Assembly (NCBI GenBank): GCA_006226565.1
Contig: SBGO01000531.1
Coordinates: forward strand, 1 to 37,495
Reading direction: 5' to 3'
Source: Deltaproteobacteria bacterium
GTDB taxonomy: Bacteria; Myxococcota_A; UBA9042; PHBI01
DNA: 37,495 bases
Part shown: piece after piece, positions 18,301 to 30,723 of the stretch
Numbering within the stretch: position 1 is the first letter of the stretch
How the letters are laid out: every line of letters begins with the position of its first letter
The notes under the pieces: model-generated
What the model was told of the DNA's origin: nothing
The model's database searches: none
What the model saw: the letters and a program-made list of their open reading frames with translations, nothing else
Position numbers and translations under genes: made by a program

Positions 18301-19653
18301 CGTGCCGCCCCACCAGCCCTGCTTGCAGGTCGCGCAGCTCACCGTCGTGCCGGTCGCCTGGGCGCAGGTGATCTCGCCCTGGCAGTGGTTGGCGACGCAC
18401 GGGTCGGTGCAGTCGTCCCCCCACAGCCCGGCGCTGCATCCGCCCGGACACAGCCGCCCGGCGCTCGAGTCGTCCTGGTCGCAGATGACCGAGCCGAGGC
18501 AGTCGCCCTGGGGGCACTGCGAGGTACAGTCGACGCCGGTCCAGCCGGGCAGGCAGCGGTCACAGGAGACCGTGGCGCCCGTGTCCTGGTCGCAGCTGAT
18601 GCCCTCGGCGGTCGTCGGGTCGCAGGTGTTGGACGTGCACGGCAGGTCGCAGGACTCGGTGCGCAGGCCCGGCGTGCAGCCGTCGGGGCAGGTCCGGACC
18701 GAGCCGTCCTGGGCGCACACGACGTTGCCGTTGGCGCAGCCGGTGGCGTCACAGGGCTCCATGCAGTCGTCGCCCATCCAGCCGTTCTCGCACTTGGTGC
18801 AGGTCCGCGCGGTGCCGTCGACCTTGTCGCACATGACGCCGCCGACGCAGTTGCCCTGGTCGCAGGTCTGGGCGCAGCCGAGGCCCCACTTGCCGTCGGT
18901 GCACGCGACGCAGGAGACGCCGTTGCCCTGGAGGCCGGGGTGGCAGGTGCAGGTGTAGCCGCCCTCGGTGTTGGTGCAGTCCGCGTTGTCGTTGCAGTCG
19001 TCGACCTCGGTCGCGCACTCGTCGATGTCCTCTTCGCACGCGAGGCCGTAGTAGCCCTCGACGCACGCGTCGCAGAGGCGGTTCGAGCCGTCGCCGGAGC
19101 AGGTCACGGTGCCGGCCTTGCAGTTGCCGACCTCGCACTCCTCGCTGCAGTCCTGGCCGAAATAGCCGGCCGCGCACACGCAGGCGACGCCGCCCTCCTC
19201 GGTGGGCGTGCAGCTGCCGCCGTTGAGGCACGGGTTCGGGTCGCAGAGGTCGACGCGCTCCTCGCAGGTGACGCCCGTCCAGCCCTCGGCGCAGGCGCAC
19301 GCGAAGGCGTTGATCTCGTCGGTGCACGTCCCGCCGTTGGCGCACGGGTTCGGGTCGCAGTCGTCGATCTCGGCGCAGTCGCCGTTGTCGTCGGGACCGT
19401 AGCCCAGCTCGCAGGTGCAGGTGCCGTTGTCGTCACAGGCCCCGCTGGCGCAGTCGGTCGACTGCACGCAGCCGCCGCCGAAGCCACAGGGCGAGCACTT
19501 CGTCCCGCCGCAATCGACGCCGGTCTCGTCGTGGTCCTGGACGAGGTTGTCGCAGACCGCTCCCTCGCTCTTCGTGGAGCCCGAGCAAGCGGACATGGCG
19601 ACGAGCGCTCCGAGCCCTGCGAACATGACGCTGACGGAAACGAGTCGTGACAC
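12355..19653 (-). CDS. Giant lipoprotein (~2432 aa): EGF-like domains, 21 tandem Cys-rich modules, Cys-rich DUF4215-like repeat, P/Homo B-type domain, MopE-like motifs, Ca-binding-EGF-like repeats, LamG-like domain
   Basis: GTG start at 19653 (VSRLVSVSVMFAGLGALVAMSACSGS lipobox); CGDGLVLGSETCDDGGTANGDGCNASCQ; RTSDLSVELYSPVGAKWFTL…GTWKLQVVDNTGYNGAASGTLQNFTLHFS; DVNECTNGQALCSSDANCANTAGSYTCTCKPGYSGDG. Confidence 0.9.
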   Translation of the reverse strand: MSRLVSVSVMFAGLGALVAMSACSGSTKSEGAVCDNLVQDHDETGVDCGGTKCSPCGFGGGCVQSTDCASGACDDNGTCTCELGYGPDDNGDCAEIDDCDPNPCANGGTCTDEINAFACACAEGWTGVTCEERVDLCDPNPCLNGGSCTPTEEGGVACVCAAGYFGQDCSEECEVGNCKAGTVTCSGDGSNRLCDACVEGYYGLACEEDIDECATEVDDCNDNADCTNTEGGYTCTCHPGLQGNGVSCVACTDGKWGLGCAQTCDQGNCVGGVMCDKVDGTARTCTKCENGWMGDDCMEPCDATGCANGNVVCAQDGSVRTCPDGCTPGLRTESCDLPCTSNTCDPTTAEGISCDQDTGATVSCDRCLPGWTGVDCTSQCPQGDCLGSVICDQDDSSAGRLCPGGCSAGLWGDDCTDPCVANHCQGEITCAQATGTTVSCATCKQGWWGGTCSAACIAPSNCVGSLTCSKSTGEPLTCGGCAAGWYGVTCQNACTLENCAGVATCNQNSGVPLSCSECAVGWAGPTCQDACVIPNCLGDARCNQTDGAAVSCSECAAGKWGAICDKTCSSSTCVGVVTCDQVEGTATSCNQCKSGNWGQACENTCAIPSCAGSATCDKATGDPLGCTQCVPGSWGAACQNTCQIEGCVGDASCDQIDGAPVTCSECEPGRWGSYCQNVCNQGDCTGVVTCDHDTGAPVSCTGCNAGIWGETCTNVCQQGSCTGVVHCDQLTGTSLSCSSCDSGVWGPSCDQACPQGNCVGDVQCDQGTGEATACVACADGYWGPTCEDSCAQGECIGTVTCEQGSGIATSCSACNAGWWGTTCKRSCDQGECVGTVTCYKDAGTPLSCQACEPGFWGPTCEQECAQGHCDGTVTCDQVSGVATSCPACDPGYWGETCLDTCDAGDCSGTVRCNQTSGMTASCNGCDDGFWGLGCDRVCHQGHCIGTVGCDPATGEPTSCTACEPGFWGPNCTNTCEDASCLGVIECDKTSGQASACDDGCVVGRWGRVCDKGCVAPDNCPGAVTCNKATGVAQSCNGCSTGWTGATCTQPICGDGLVLGSETCDDGGTANGDGCNASCQREANFICPLGAGSCARDCDDPIANLPAPFVMNTARDASGNVLGKNANDTYWKISQSLTGQKSAALVIDSCYRNWNARPLTDANWIGQPGIGCIENDPSVAEVCDGADNDGDGFTDEADVNVVAACSVGISDRYCPDGGDNNFAGTGNSSYTCTDTGTYPTRYAVCSAPAVNDSRKTLDLDVTLNVSHGRTSDLSVELYSPVGAKWFTLINKRGNANFINTRLDDEAATAIASGSSPYTGTYAPDDGTSLAGCVDGSAPTGTWKLQVVDNTGYNGAASGTLQNFTLHFSLAEVDSDNDGYPDACDCKPNDAAVYPGANEICDGKDNDCDGFTDGQDFDVIASSCSPPAVPPSGAAVFYHREISLSASQVATFSASFSAFTSSQVVEVYLNGQPLGERGPAYDLTKSLDFTVDSGWVAGTNTITFAVRKTAEADDPAALIVNGWGAADSDGDGVIDAVDACPSTRSGEVVGERGCMIQCGLCFDDAPGADTDSGCSAQKPVCNPAAVVGTNPTVPSLSTGVNASDVVLSPGASDPAWKTGSTLQSASAAADVTAACHPSTVQSWHEAGWLAPSGKACGGWGTTANVYFERSFSLQQADVASFRVDASGFVDGTLAAVYVNGSAQNVSLSPSGADGRIAFTLSSGFRSGNNIVSFAVKQGANTTPGGLMMRLVGHADRDNDGAWNRYDRCAGTTGGTTVDLAGCAISCAGGCTVSPCQFGGTCAELPSGYVCDCGATGHTGDNCETPICNPTCDSDATCSGASGTATCVCNSGYAGTGVNCTNVDECASGTHNCGAHSSCADTIGGFACTCNAGWTGDGHTCTDVNECTNGQALCSSDANCANTAGSYTCTCKPGYSGDGRLCVDNDECATASNTCDRNAVCTNTAGSYTCACNDGFSGTGSSCASNACSSNPCVNGGSCSGDATPDGFTCTCGGGFGGTTCSDDDDECAPNPCGASACHDLRASTATTCALVPQGAAAWWPGDVDGADEIGGATLELVAGATVDSGIVDGALSFHGGDDAATVSVPSSALNPGAGSFGVELWVRAAEGSEGSEVLVSRDDYDSSPAARERWSMTLVGGADDGEIEYAVQDGAGTSVVFIGSATIRDGDWHHVAMVLDRYDGAVYGYVDGALDGTGSAVGLDVVAPLAPVVVGAGLHGDVDELSIYTAAIHPMDVASIDAAGESGKCLTGTYWCNAGGCPATPGSIPVSSGAPIAISQVRFMAGSDSVALRNVTGGTLNPNGWMVCAGTLCGQLGGASISSGGTAAYVLPFTVGRIGELAIYEGAVANASAMVGYVAWGADPADDTLQNAAVGEGLWSVGDFVTVTYGHDAIVATGTASVTSSSGYVSVEPLCTAN
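16515..18905 (-). repeat. 21 tandem ~37-aa six-Cys modules (C-x3-C-x4-C-x5-C-x9-C-x2-C-x8)
   Basis: Counted by eye in the translation from KWGLGCAQTC to STGWTGATC; typical unit WGETCTNVCQQGSCTGVVHCDQLTGTSLSCSSC. Confidence 0.85.
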
Positions 19654-19834
19654 GGTCTTCTCCCTCGGGTGGCCCCGAGTTGGCTGGTCGTCGGCCTGGC
19701 CGCGGTGGGCGCGAGGCTCGCAGACTACCACACGCAATCGCTCAGAACATGCCGAAACACGCGCCGCTGCGCAACGCACAAGGCGCCCAGCGCGACCCCG
19801 AGCCGCACCGCGATGCCCGAAACCGGCCCCCGGG

Positions 19835-20191
19835 TCAGCGCCGGCGATCCGCCGCGCCCGCCGGGGCGTAGCGCAGGACTCGGACCTTCTCGGTCGTCAC
19901 CAGCCCCTCGATGTCCATCTCGTCGAGGATCCCGGTCAGCCGCTCGACGCGCTCCGGGGTATCGACGACCTCGATGACGACGGGCAGATCCTCGGACATG
20001 CGCAGGATGTGCGTGGTGTGGAGCACGCTGCGCGCGCCGAAGCCCGCGACCCCGTGGAAGACCGTGGCGCCCGCGAAGCCCTCGCGTCGGAGGCGCTCCA
20101 CGAGGGCCAGGGAGAGCGGCTGGTGGTGCCAGCGGTCGCCCTCGCCGATGAAGATCCGGACCAGGACCTGCTCACCATCCAGGACGCGCAT
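19835..20191 (-). CDS. DUF190 family protein
   Basis: QVLVRIFIGEGDRWHHQPLSLALVERLRREGFAGATVFHGVAGFGARSVLHTTHILRMSEDLPVVIEVVD. Confidence 0.88.
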   Translation of the reverse strand: MRVLDGEQVLVRIFIGEGDRWHHQPLSLALVERLRREGFAGATVFHGVAGFGARSVLHTTHILRMSEDLPVVIEVVDTPERVERLTGILDEMDIEGLVTTEKVRVLRYAPAGAADRRR

Positions 20192-20224
20192 GAGAGCGTG
20201 CTCCTCGGGCCCTCCCGGGCCCCG

Positions 20225-20611
20225 TCACGCCGCGCCGACGACCCACCGCCCGACCGCGAAGCCGAGGAAGCTCGCCGCGAGGCACACCGTCAGGGTAACG
20301 CCGATGTTCAGCGCCGCCGAGCCCCAGGCGCCCTGCTGCATGAGGCGCAGGGTCTCGTAGCTGAAGGTCGAGTAGGTCGTGAAGCCGCCCATCGCGCCCG
20401 TCGTGACCGCCAAGCGCACGGTCGGCGACATCAGCTCGGTCTCGGTCCCGACGACCATCAGGACGCCCAGGACGAACGAGCCGATCACGTTCACCGACAG
20501 GGTGCCGTAGGGGAAGCTCGGCCCCGCCGCGCGCTGCACCCAGCCGGCGAGCAGGTAGCGGAGCCCGGTACCGACGGCGCCGCCGAGGCTGATCCAGAGT
20601 AATCGTGCCAT
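20225..20611 (-). CDS. crcB: CrcB/FEX-type fluoride channel
   Basis: GGAVGTGLRYLLAGW, FPYGTLSVNVIGSFVLGVL, TTGAMGGFTTYSTFSYET. Confidence 0.9.
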   Translation of the reverse strand: MARLLWISLGGAVGTGLRYLLAGWVQRAAGPSFPYGTLSVNVIGSFVLGVLMVVGTETELMSPTVRLAVTTGAMGGFTTYSTFSYETLRLMQQGAWGSAALNIGVTLTVCLAASFLGFAVGRWVVGAA

Positions 20612-20641
20612 CCCCTCTCCCACCCGCGCCGCGGGACTCGC

Positions 20642-23600
20642 TCACGGCGCCAGGTAGTACACCCAGCCGGCGTCGTCGCCAAAGATGACGCCGCCCGGGA
20701 CCAGCGCGGCCTCCGAGTCCACCCCGCTCGTCCCGGTGTCGTAGCGCCAGCGCTGGGTCCCGTTCGCGTTCACGGCGTAGAAGTGGCCGTTGTCGTCGCC
20801 GATGTAGACGACGCCGTCCTTGTCGATGATGGGGACGCCGTTGCGCGACTGGTCCTTGGTCATCGAGAAGGTCCACTCGCCGCCGAGGTCGGTGCCGCGG
20901 AAGCTGCGGAGCCCGCTCGCGCCGTTGGCGTTGGTCAGCACGTGGTCCCGGCCGTCCGCGCCGCGCCAGACCGAGACGTGGGCGTCGACGTCGCCGCCGG
21001 CGTTGGCGCTGTGCGTGTCGTCGCCGTAGGCGCCGTAGTCGATGACGCGGTGCACGTAGTTGCCGAAGGACTGGAAGATGACGCCGTCCTCGGTGATCGC
21101 GACCGAGGCGTCGACGTCGCGGTCGGCGACGACGAAGGTCCAGGCGACGATCCCGCTCGGCTCGACCGCGAAGAGCGCGTGGTTCGAGCAGCCGAAGTAG
21201 ATGCGCCCGGTGGTCGGGCTCATCCCGACGTGGGCCGGGACGTACTGGAGGTTCGGCACGGCGATGGACCAGCGCACGTTCCCGCCGGGGTCGACGGCGT
21301 AGGCGCGGGCGTAGCCGACGGTGTAGCTCGTCCCGTCCTCGCCGACGAGCGGGGCGCCGGTGATGTTGTCGCTGGCCGCGCCCTGGAAGGCCGTGTGCCA
21401 GAGCAGCGCGCCGTCGGGCCCGAAGAGCGCGAGGCCGTTTCCGACGGGGACCACGATGGTGCCGCCCTCGCGCAGCGTCGGGCTGGCGCCGCCGCTCATC
21501 GCCGCCGGCATCGTCGTCTGCCAGACCGTCGCGCCGTCGCTCGGCCGGAGCTTGTAGAGGACGTTCTGCACCGCGATGATCACGTCGCCCGCGGTGTCGA
21601 CCGTGGCCGAGGTGGTGATCTCGGCCGTCGTCGTGAGCCGCCGCTTCCAGCGCAGGTGGTTGCTGGTCGGTCCCGCGAGCGTCTTGGCGTGGCCGCTCCG
21701 GCGGGCGTCGTACTTGGCCGTCGGCCAGCCGCCGACCTGCATCCCGCAGCCCTCGTCCCAGAGGCCGTCGCAGTCGTCGTCGAGGGCGTTGCAGACCTCG
21801 ACCTCGCCGGGGTTGACGATCTCGGTCTGGTCGTCGCAGTCGCCGCCGACGGTGGCCGTGAAGTCGCCGGTCGGGCCGCACAGGCAGGTCCGCGTCAGCG
21901 TCACGCCGAACTCGTCGCCGTCGATGTCCTCGTAGAGGTCGACGCAGCCCTCGGCGTTCGCCTCGTCGGTGGCCCCGTCGCAGTCCTCGTCCTTGCCGTC
22001 GCCGCCGCAGCGCTCGGGGAGCGCCGGGTTGCGCGCCGGGTCGTCGTCGTCGCAGTCGACCGCCTGGGTCCCGCGCCACAAGCCCTCGGCGCCGCACAGG
22101 CAGCGCGCGTCGCCGACGCCCCAGCGGTCGCCGTCGACGTCGGTGTAGAACGGCTGGCAGCCGACCGCGTCCTCCTCGTCGACCGCGTCGTCGCAGTCGT
22201 CGTCGGTCCCGTTGCAGAACTCGGCCGAGGCCGGCGAGATGAGCGGCGCGGAGTCGTTGCAGTCGCCGCCGGTCTGGGTGTCGTAGGCCCCGCTGGCCGC
22301 GCACAGGCAGCGGAGCTCGTCGTCGTCGCCGTAGCCGTCGCCGTCGAGGTCGCGCAGCCACGGCGCGCAGCCGCCCGCGCCCTCCTCGTCGGTCTGCCCG
22401 TTGCAGTCGTCGTCGAGGCCGTTGCAGCGCTCGGGCTCGCCGGGCGAGATGAGCGGCGCCCCGTCGTCGCAGTCGCCGGCGGCCAGCCCGCGGTAGTAGC
22501 CGTCGGCCTGGCAGAGGCAGCGGTAGTCGCCGTCGACGCCGAAGCCGTCGCCGTCCTCGTCGTGCCAGCGGAGCGCGCAGCCGAAGGCGTTGACCTCGTC
22601 GGTGGCGCTGTCGCAGTCGTCGTCGACGCCGTTGCAGACCTCGGACACGCCGGGGTTGGCGTCGGCCCGCGCGTCGTCGCAGTCGCCCGAGATGGTCGCC
22701 GTGTAGAAGCCGGCCGGGCCGCACAGGCAGCGCGAGTCGCTCGCGTCGCCCCAGGTGTCGCCGTCCTGGTCGCGGTAGAAGGTCACGCAGCCGTCGGTCC
22801 CGGGGTCGTCGACGACGCCGCTGCAGTCGTCGTCCTTGCCGTTGCAGGTCTCGAGCACGGTCGGGCGGATCTGCGGGTCGGCGTCGTTGCAGTCGCCGGG
22901 GGTCACGGTCGTGAAGGGGACGGTCGGCGCGCACAGGCACAGCGCGTCGCCGGCGACGCCGAAGCCGTCCTGGTCGGAGTCGCGCAGATAGGTCTGGCAG
23001 CCGTCGCTCCCCGCCGGGTCGGTCACGCCGTCGCAGTCGTCGTCGACGTCGTTGCAGAGCTCGGTGGCGCCGGCGTGGAGGTCGGCGTTCCCTTCGTCGC
23101 AGTCGCCGCCGATGGGGGCCGTCCAGGGGGCGGTCGGCGCGCACAGGCAGCGCTGGTCGCTGAACACGCCGACGCCGTCGTGGTCGGCGTCGGCGTAGTA
23201 GACCACGCACCCCTCGGCGCCCTGCTCGTCGGTCTCACCGTCGCAGTCGTCGTCGACCCCGTCGTTGCAGAGCTCGCGCGCGAAGGGGTGGGTCGTCTCG
23301 ACGGCGTCGTCGCAGTCGCCGGCGTTGGCCGCCCGGTACAGCCCGTCCGGGCCGCAGAGGCACGCGCTGTCCTCGGGCAGGCCCCAGTTGTCCCCGTCGG
23401 CGTCGTAGTAGAACGGCGTGCAGGTCGCCTCGACGCCCTCGTCGGTGTCGCCGTTGCAGTCGTCGTCCTTCTGATTGCAGACCTCGACCGCGTTCGGGTG
23501 GATGAAGGGGCTCGTGTCGTCGCAGTCGTCGGCGTTGGCGGCGACGTACGGCACGGTCGGCGCGCACAGGCACGCCGTCTCGCCAGCGACCCCGTAGCTG

Positions 23601-25468
23601 TCGAAGTCGGTGTCGAGCCACCAGACCTGGCACCCCTCGGCGCCCTCCTCGTCGAAGAGGCCGTCGCAGTCGTCGTCCTTGCCGTTGCACTCCTCGGTCG
23701 CGCCGGGGTGGATGGTGGGCACCGCGTCGTTGCAGTCGCCGCCGGTGGTCGCGCTCCACGGCGAGCTCGGGGCGCACAGGCAGCGCGCGTCCGCGGTGAG
23801 GCCGTGGGTGTCGCCGTCGCTGTCGCGGTAGTAGGGCGTGCAGCCCTCGGCGTCCTGCTCGTCGGTCTGCCCGTCGCAGTCGTCGTCGGCGCCGTCGCAG
23901 GCCTCGGTCACGCCCGGGTTGCGCGCGGGCGCCGCGTCGTCGCAGTCGCCGCCCCGCTCGACCGGGAAGGCGTCGCTCGGGCCGCACAGGCAGGCGAAGC
24001 GCGACGGGTCGCCCCAGCCGTCCGTGTCGCCGTCGGCGAAGTGGAGCGTGCAGTTCCCGGCGCCCTCCTCGTCGGTGAGGCTGTCGCAGTCGTCGTCCTC
24101 GTCATTGCACACCTCGGCCGCGCCCGGGTTGACGCCGGCCAGCGTGTCGTCGCAGTCGGTCGGCGACTTCGAGGTGTAGCCGCTCTCCTCGTCGGGCCCG
24201 CACAGGCACAGGCCGCCGGCGAAGGCGCCGAAGCCGTCGTGGTCGAGGTCGGGGAAGAAGGCCGAGCAGCCGACGGCGCCCGGGTCGTCGACCACGTCGT
24301 CGCAGTCGTTGTCGAGGCCGTCGCACACCTCGAGGGCCGACGGGCGGACGTTGGGGAGGTCGTCGTCGCAGTCGCCGCCCTTGGTGGCGTTCCACTCGCC
24401 CTCGGGGCCGCAGAGGCAGCGCGGGTCGCCGCCGCCGAAGCCGTCCTCGTCGTGGTCGCGCCAATAGGAGGCGCAGCCCTCGCCGCCCTCACCGTCGGTG
24501 CTGCCGTCGCAGTCGTTGTCGACGCCGTCGCCGCAGACCTCCGGGGCGGGGGCGTGGGCGTCGCAGCGCGGACCGCTCGCGCCGTCGCAGACCCAAGCGC
24601 CGACGCAGGTGCCGAGGGCGTTGGTGACCTGGCAGACCTCGGAGACGAAGGCGTCGTCGGTGTCGCCGTCGCAGTCGTCGTCCACGCCGTCGCAGTCGTC
24701 GATCACCGGCGCGGGGGCGTTGCAGGCGCTCAGCCCCTCGACCGAGCAGTAGCGGGTCCCGAGGCAGCGGCCGAGGTCGTTCTCGCTCGCGCAGGTCGTG
24801 CTCGCGCCAGCGGCCATGGCGGCGGGGGAGCAGCCGCAGACCCCGGAGAGAGGGACGCACTGGGGCGTCTGCTCGCCGTTCACGTCGGCCTGGCTGGCGC
24901 AGAGGTAGCCGGGCGGGCAGCTCGCGCCGGCGCAGAGGCCGCCGCAGAAGGCGCCGTCGTTGCCGTGGGGCCCGCGCGGGATGCAGCGCTGGGTCTCGTC
25001 GCCCTCGGTGAGGCAGTCGGCGTTCGTCTCGCAGGGCCGGCACAGGGTCGGGTAGCTGGGGACGCAGATGAAGATGACGTCGGGGAACGCCGCGAGATCC
25101 TGACGACAGGACCAGCCCTCGTCGCAGCTCCCCTCGCAGGTGCGGGTGCAGACGCGCTCGTCGTAGCCCTCGATGCAGTAGCCGCTCTGGCAGTCGCTGT
25201 TCTCGAAGCAGGGATTGACGAGGCCCGGGGGCTCGGTGTCGGCCCCGTCGGAGCCGTCGAGCGCGTCGCCTTCGACCTCGTCGCCGGTGTCGGCGTCGGC
25301 GACGTCGGCGGCGTCGACGTCCGAGGCCACCACGCCGTCGAGCTCGCTCGCGCTGTCGGCCGCGTCGGCGTCGCGGTCGCGGCCGCCGGTGACGTTGTCG
25401 TGGCAGCCCCCCGCGCCCGGGGCGAGGGCCAGGAGGAGGAGAACCGTCCACGCGTGGCGCATCGTCAT
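20642..25468 (-). CDS. Giant lipoprotein (1608 aa) with MopE-type putative metal-binding repeats and C-terminal PQQ-like beta-propeller
   Basis: MTMRHAWTVLLLLALAPGAGGCHDN lipobox; repeated GDCDD…EVCNGxDDDCDGxTDExGAxGC; propeller blades such as GATVWQTTMPAAMSGGASPTLREGGTIVVPVGNGLALFGPDGALLW. Confidence 0.92.
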   Translation of the reverse strand: MTMRHAWTVLLLLALAPGAGGCHDNVTGGRDRDADAADSASELDGVVASDVDAADVADADTGDEVEGDALDGSDGADTEPPGLVNPCFENSDCQSGYCIEGYDERVCTRTCEGSCDEGWSCRQDLAAFPDVIFICVPSYPTLCRPCETNADCLTEGDETQRCIPRGPHGNDGAFCGGLCAGASCPPGYLCASQADVNGEQTPQCVPLSGVCGCSPAAMAAGASTTCASENDLGRCLGTRYCSVEGLSACNAPAPVIDDCDGVDDDCDGDTDDAFVSEVCQVTNALGTCVGAWVCDGASGPRCDAHAPAPEVCGDGVDNDCDGSTDGEGGEGCASYWRDHDEDGFGGGDPRCLCGPEGEWNATKGGDCDDDLPNVRPSALEVCDGLDNDCDDVVDDPGAVGCSAFFPDLDHDGFGAFAGGLCLCGPDEESGYTSKSPTDCDDTLAGVNPGAAEVCNDEDDDCDSLTDEEGAGNCTLHFADGDTDGWGDPSRFACLCGPSDAFPVERGGDCDDAAPARNPGVTEACDGADDDCDGQTDEQDAEGCTPYYRDSDGDTHGLTADARCLCAPSSPWSATTGGDCNDAVPTIHPGATEECNGKDDDCDGLFDEEGAEGCQVWWLDTDFDSYGVAGETACLCAPTVPYVAANADDCDDTSPFIHPNAVEVCNQKDDDCNGDTDEGVEATCTPFYYDADGDNWGLPEDSACLCGPDGLYRAANAGDCDDAVETTHPFARELCNDGVDDDCDGETDEQGAEGCVVYYADADHDGVGVFSDQRCLCAPTAPWTAPIGGDCDEGNADLHAGATELCNDVDDDCDGVTDPAGSDGCQTYLRDSDQDGFGVAGDALCLCAPTVPFTTVTPGDCNDADPQIRPTVLETCNGKDDDCSGVVDDPGTDGCVTFYRDQDGDTWGDASDSRCLCGPAGFYTATISGDCDDARADANPGVSEVCNGVDDDCDSATDEVNAFGCALRWHDEDGDGFGVDGDYRCLCQADGYYRGLAAGDCDDGAPLISPGEPERCNGLDDDCNGQTDEEGAGGCAPWLRDLDGDGYGDDDELRCLCAASGAYDTQTGGDCNDSAPLISPASAEFCNGTDDDCDDAVDEEDAVGCQPFYTDVDGDRWGVGDARCLCGAEGLWRGTQAVDCDDDDPARNPALPERCGGDGKDEDCDGATDEANAEGCVDLYEDIDGDEFGVTLTRTCLCGPTGDFTATVGGDCDDQTEIVNPGEVEVCNALDDDCDGLWDEGCGMQVGGWPTAKYDARRSGHAKTLAGPTSNHLRWKRRLTTTAEITTSATVDTAGDVIIAVQNVLYKLRPSDGATVWQTTMPAAMSGGASPTLREGGTIVVPVGNGLALFGPDGALLWHTAFQGAASDNITGAPLVGEDGTSYTVGYARAYAVDPGGNVRWSIAVPNLQYVPAHVGMSPTTGRIYFGCSNHALFAVEPSGIVAWTFVVADRDVDASVAITEDGVIFQSFGNYVHRVIDYGAYGDDTHSANAGGDVDAHVSVWRGADGRDHVLTNANGASGLRSFRGTDLGGEWTFSMTKDQSRNGVPIIDKDGVVYIGDDNGHFYAVNANGTQRWRYDTGTSGVDSEAALVPGGVIFGDDAGWVYYLAP
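21745..24390 (-). repeat. 13 full tandem MopE-type modules (~70 aa period), plus two partial modules upstream
   Basis: Counted by eye; each contains GDCDD…C[DN]GxD[DN]DCDG…GC…CLC. Confidence 0.85.
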
Positions 25469-25470
25469 GG

Positions 25471-30324
<4,854 letters not shown>

Positions 30325-30555
30325 GGGACCTCCGTTGTGGGGGAGCGCGAGCCGGTCCAGCTCGCGGCCGATCGGACCTCAGCCGCGCGGTGAGATCAAG
30401 ATTCTCCGCTGAAATGCGGTCGATTCGTGGGCCCGGCGCGGGGGGGGTGACGGCGGCGAGACGGGTTTTGGGGTGGAACTTCGGCGCGCGGACCGGGGAG
30501 CTCGAGCCGGAACGTGGTTGCACTGCGAAGGGCGCGCGGACCGGCGGCGGACGGA

Positions 30556-30600
30556 GAAAGTGTGATGAGGTGGGGTCTGACCCCAACTTTTCACACTTTC
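30556..30600. repeat. Nested inverted repeat GAAAGTGTGA-tgagg-TGGGGTC-t-GACCCCA-acttt-TCACACTTTC (REP/MITE-like candidate)
   Basis: 10-bp perfect outer arms and 7-bp perfect inner arms read directly. Confidence 0.75.
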
Positions 30601-30619
30601 GCTCGCGGAGGCCCGATTC

Positions 30620-30664
30620 GAGTCAAAGTGACTTTTTCTTGCAAGGGTCATCTTGACTCTTTTA
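30620..30664 (+). terminator. Stem-loop with short T tract in the leader of the hydrolase gene (possible attenuator)
   Basis: GAGTCAAAGTGAC / GTCATCTTGACTC arms (11/13 paired) followed by TTTT. Confidence 0.4.
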
Positions 30665-30723
30665 GGGTTGTTTCGACCTTGAAGGTGTCGCGACCCCGCG
30701 ACCCACCCCAGAAGGAGCCCCGC

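Noticed and set aside
12439-19650. 2403-aa plus-strand ORF opposite the giant EGF gene
   Set aside because: Antisense shadow: low-complexity Arg/Ala/Val/Gly translation. In very GC-rich genes the sense codons TTA, CTA and TCA are rare, so the complementary frame stays open.
20600-20660. Possible fluoride riboswitch before crcB
   Set aside because: The 31-nt gap is too short and shows no recognisable crcB-motif core.
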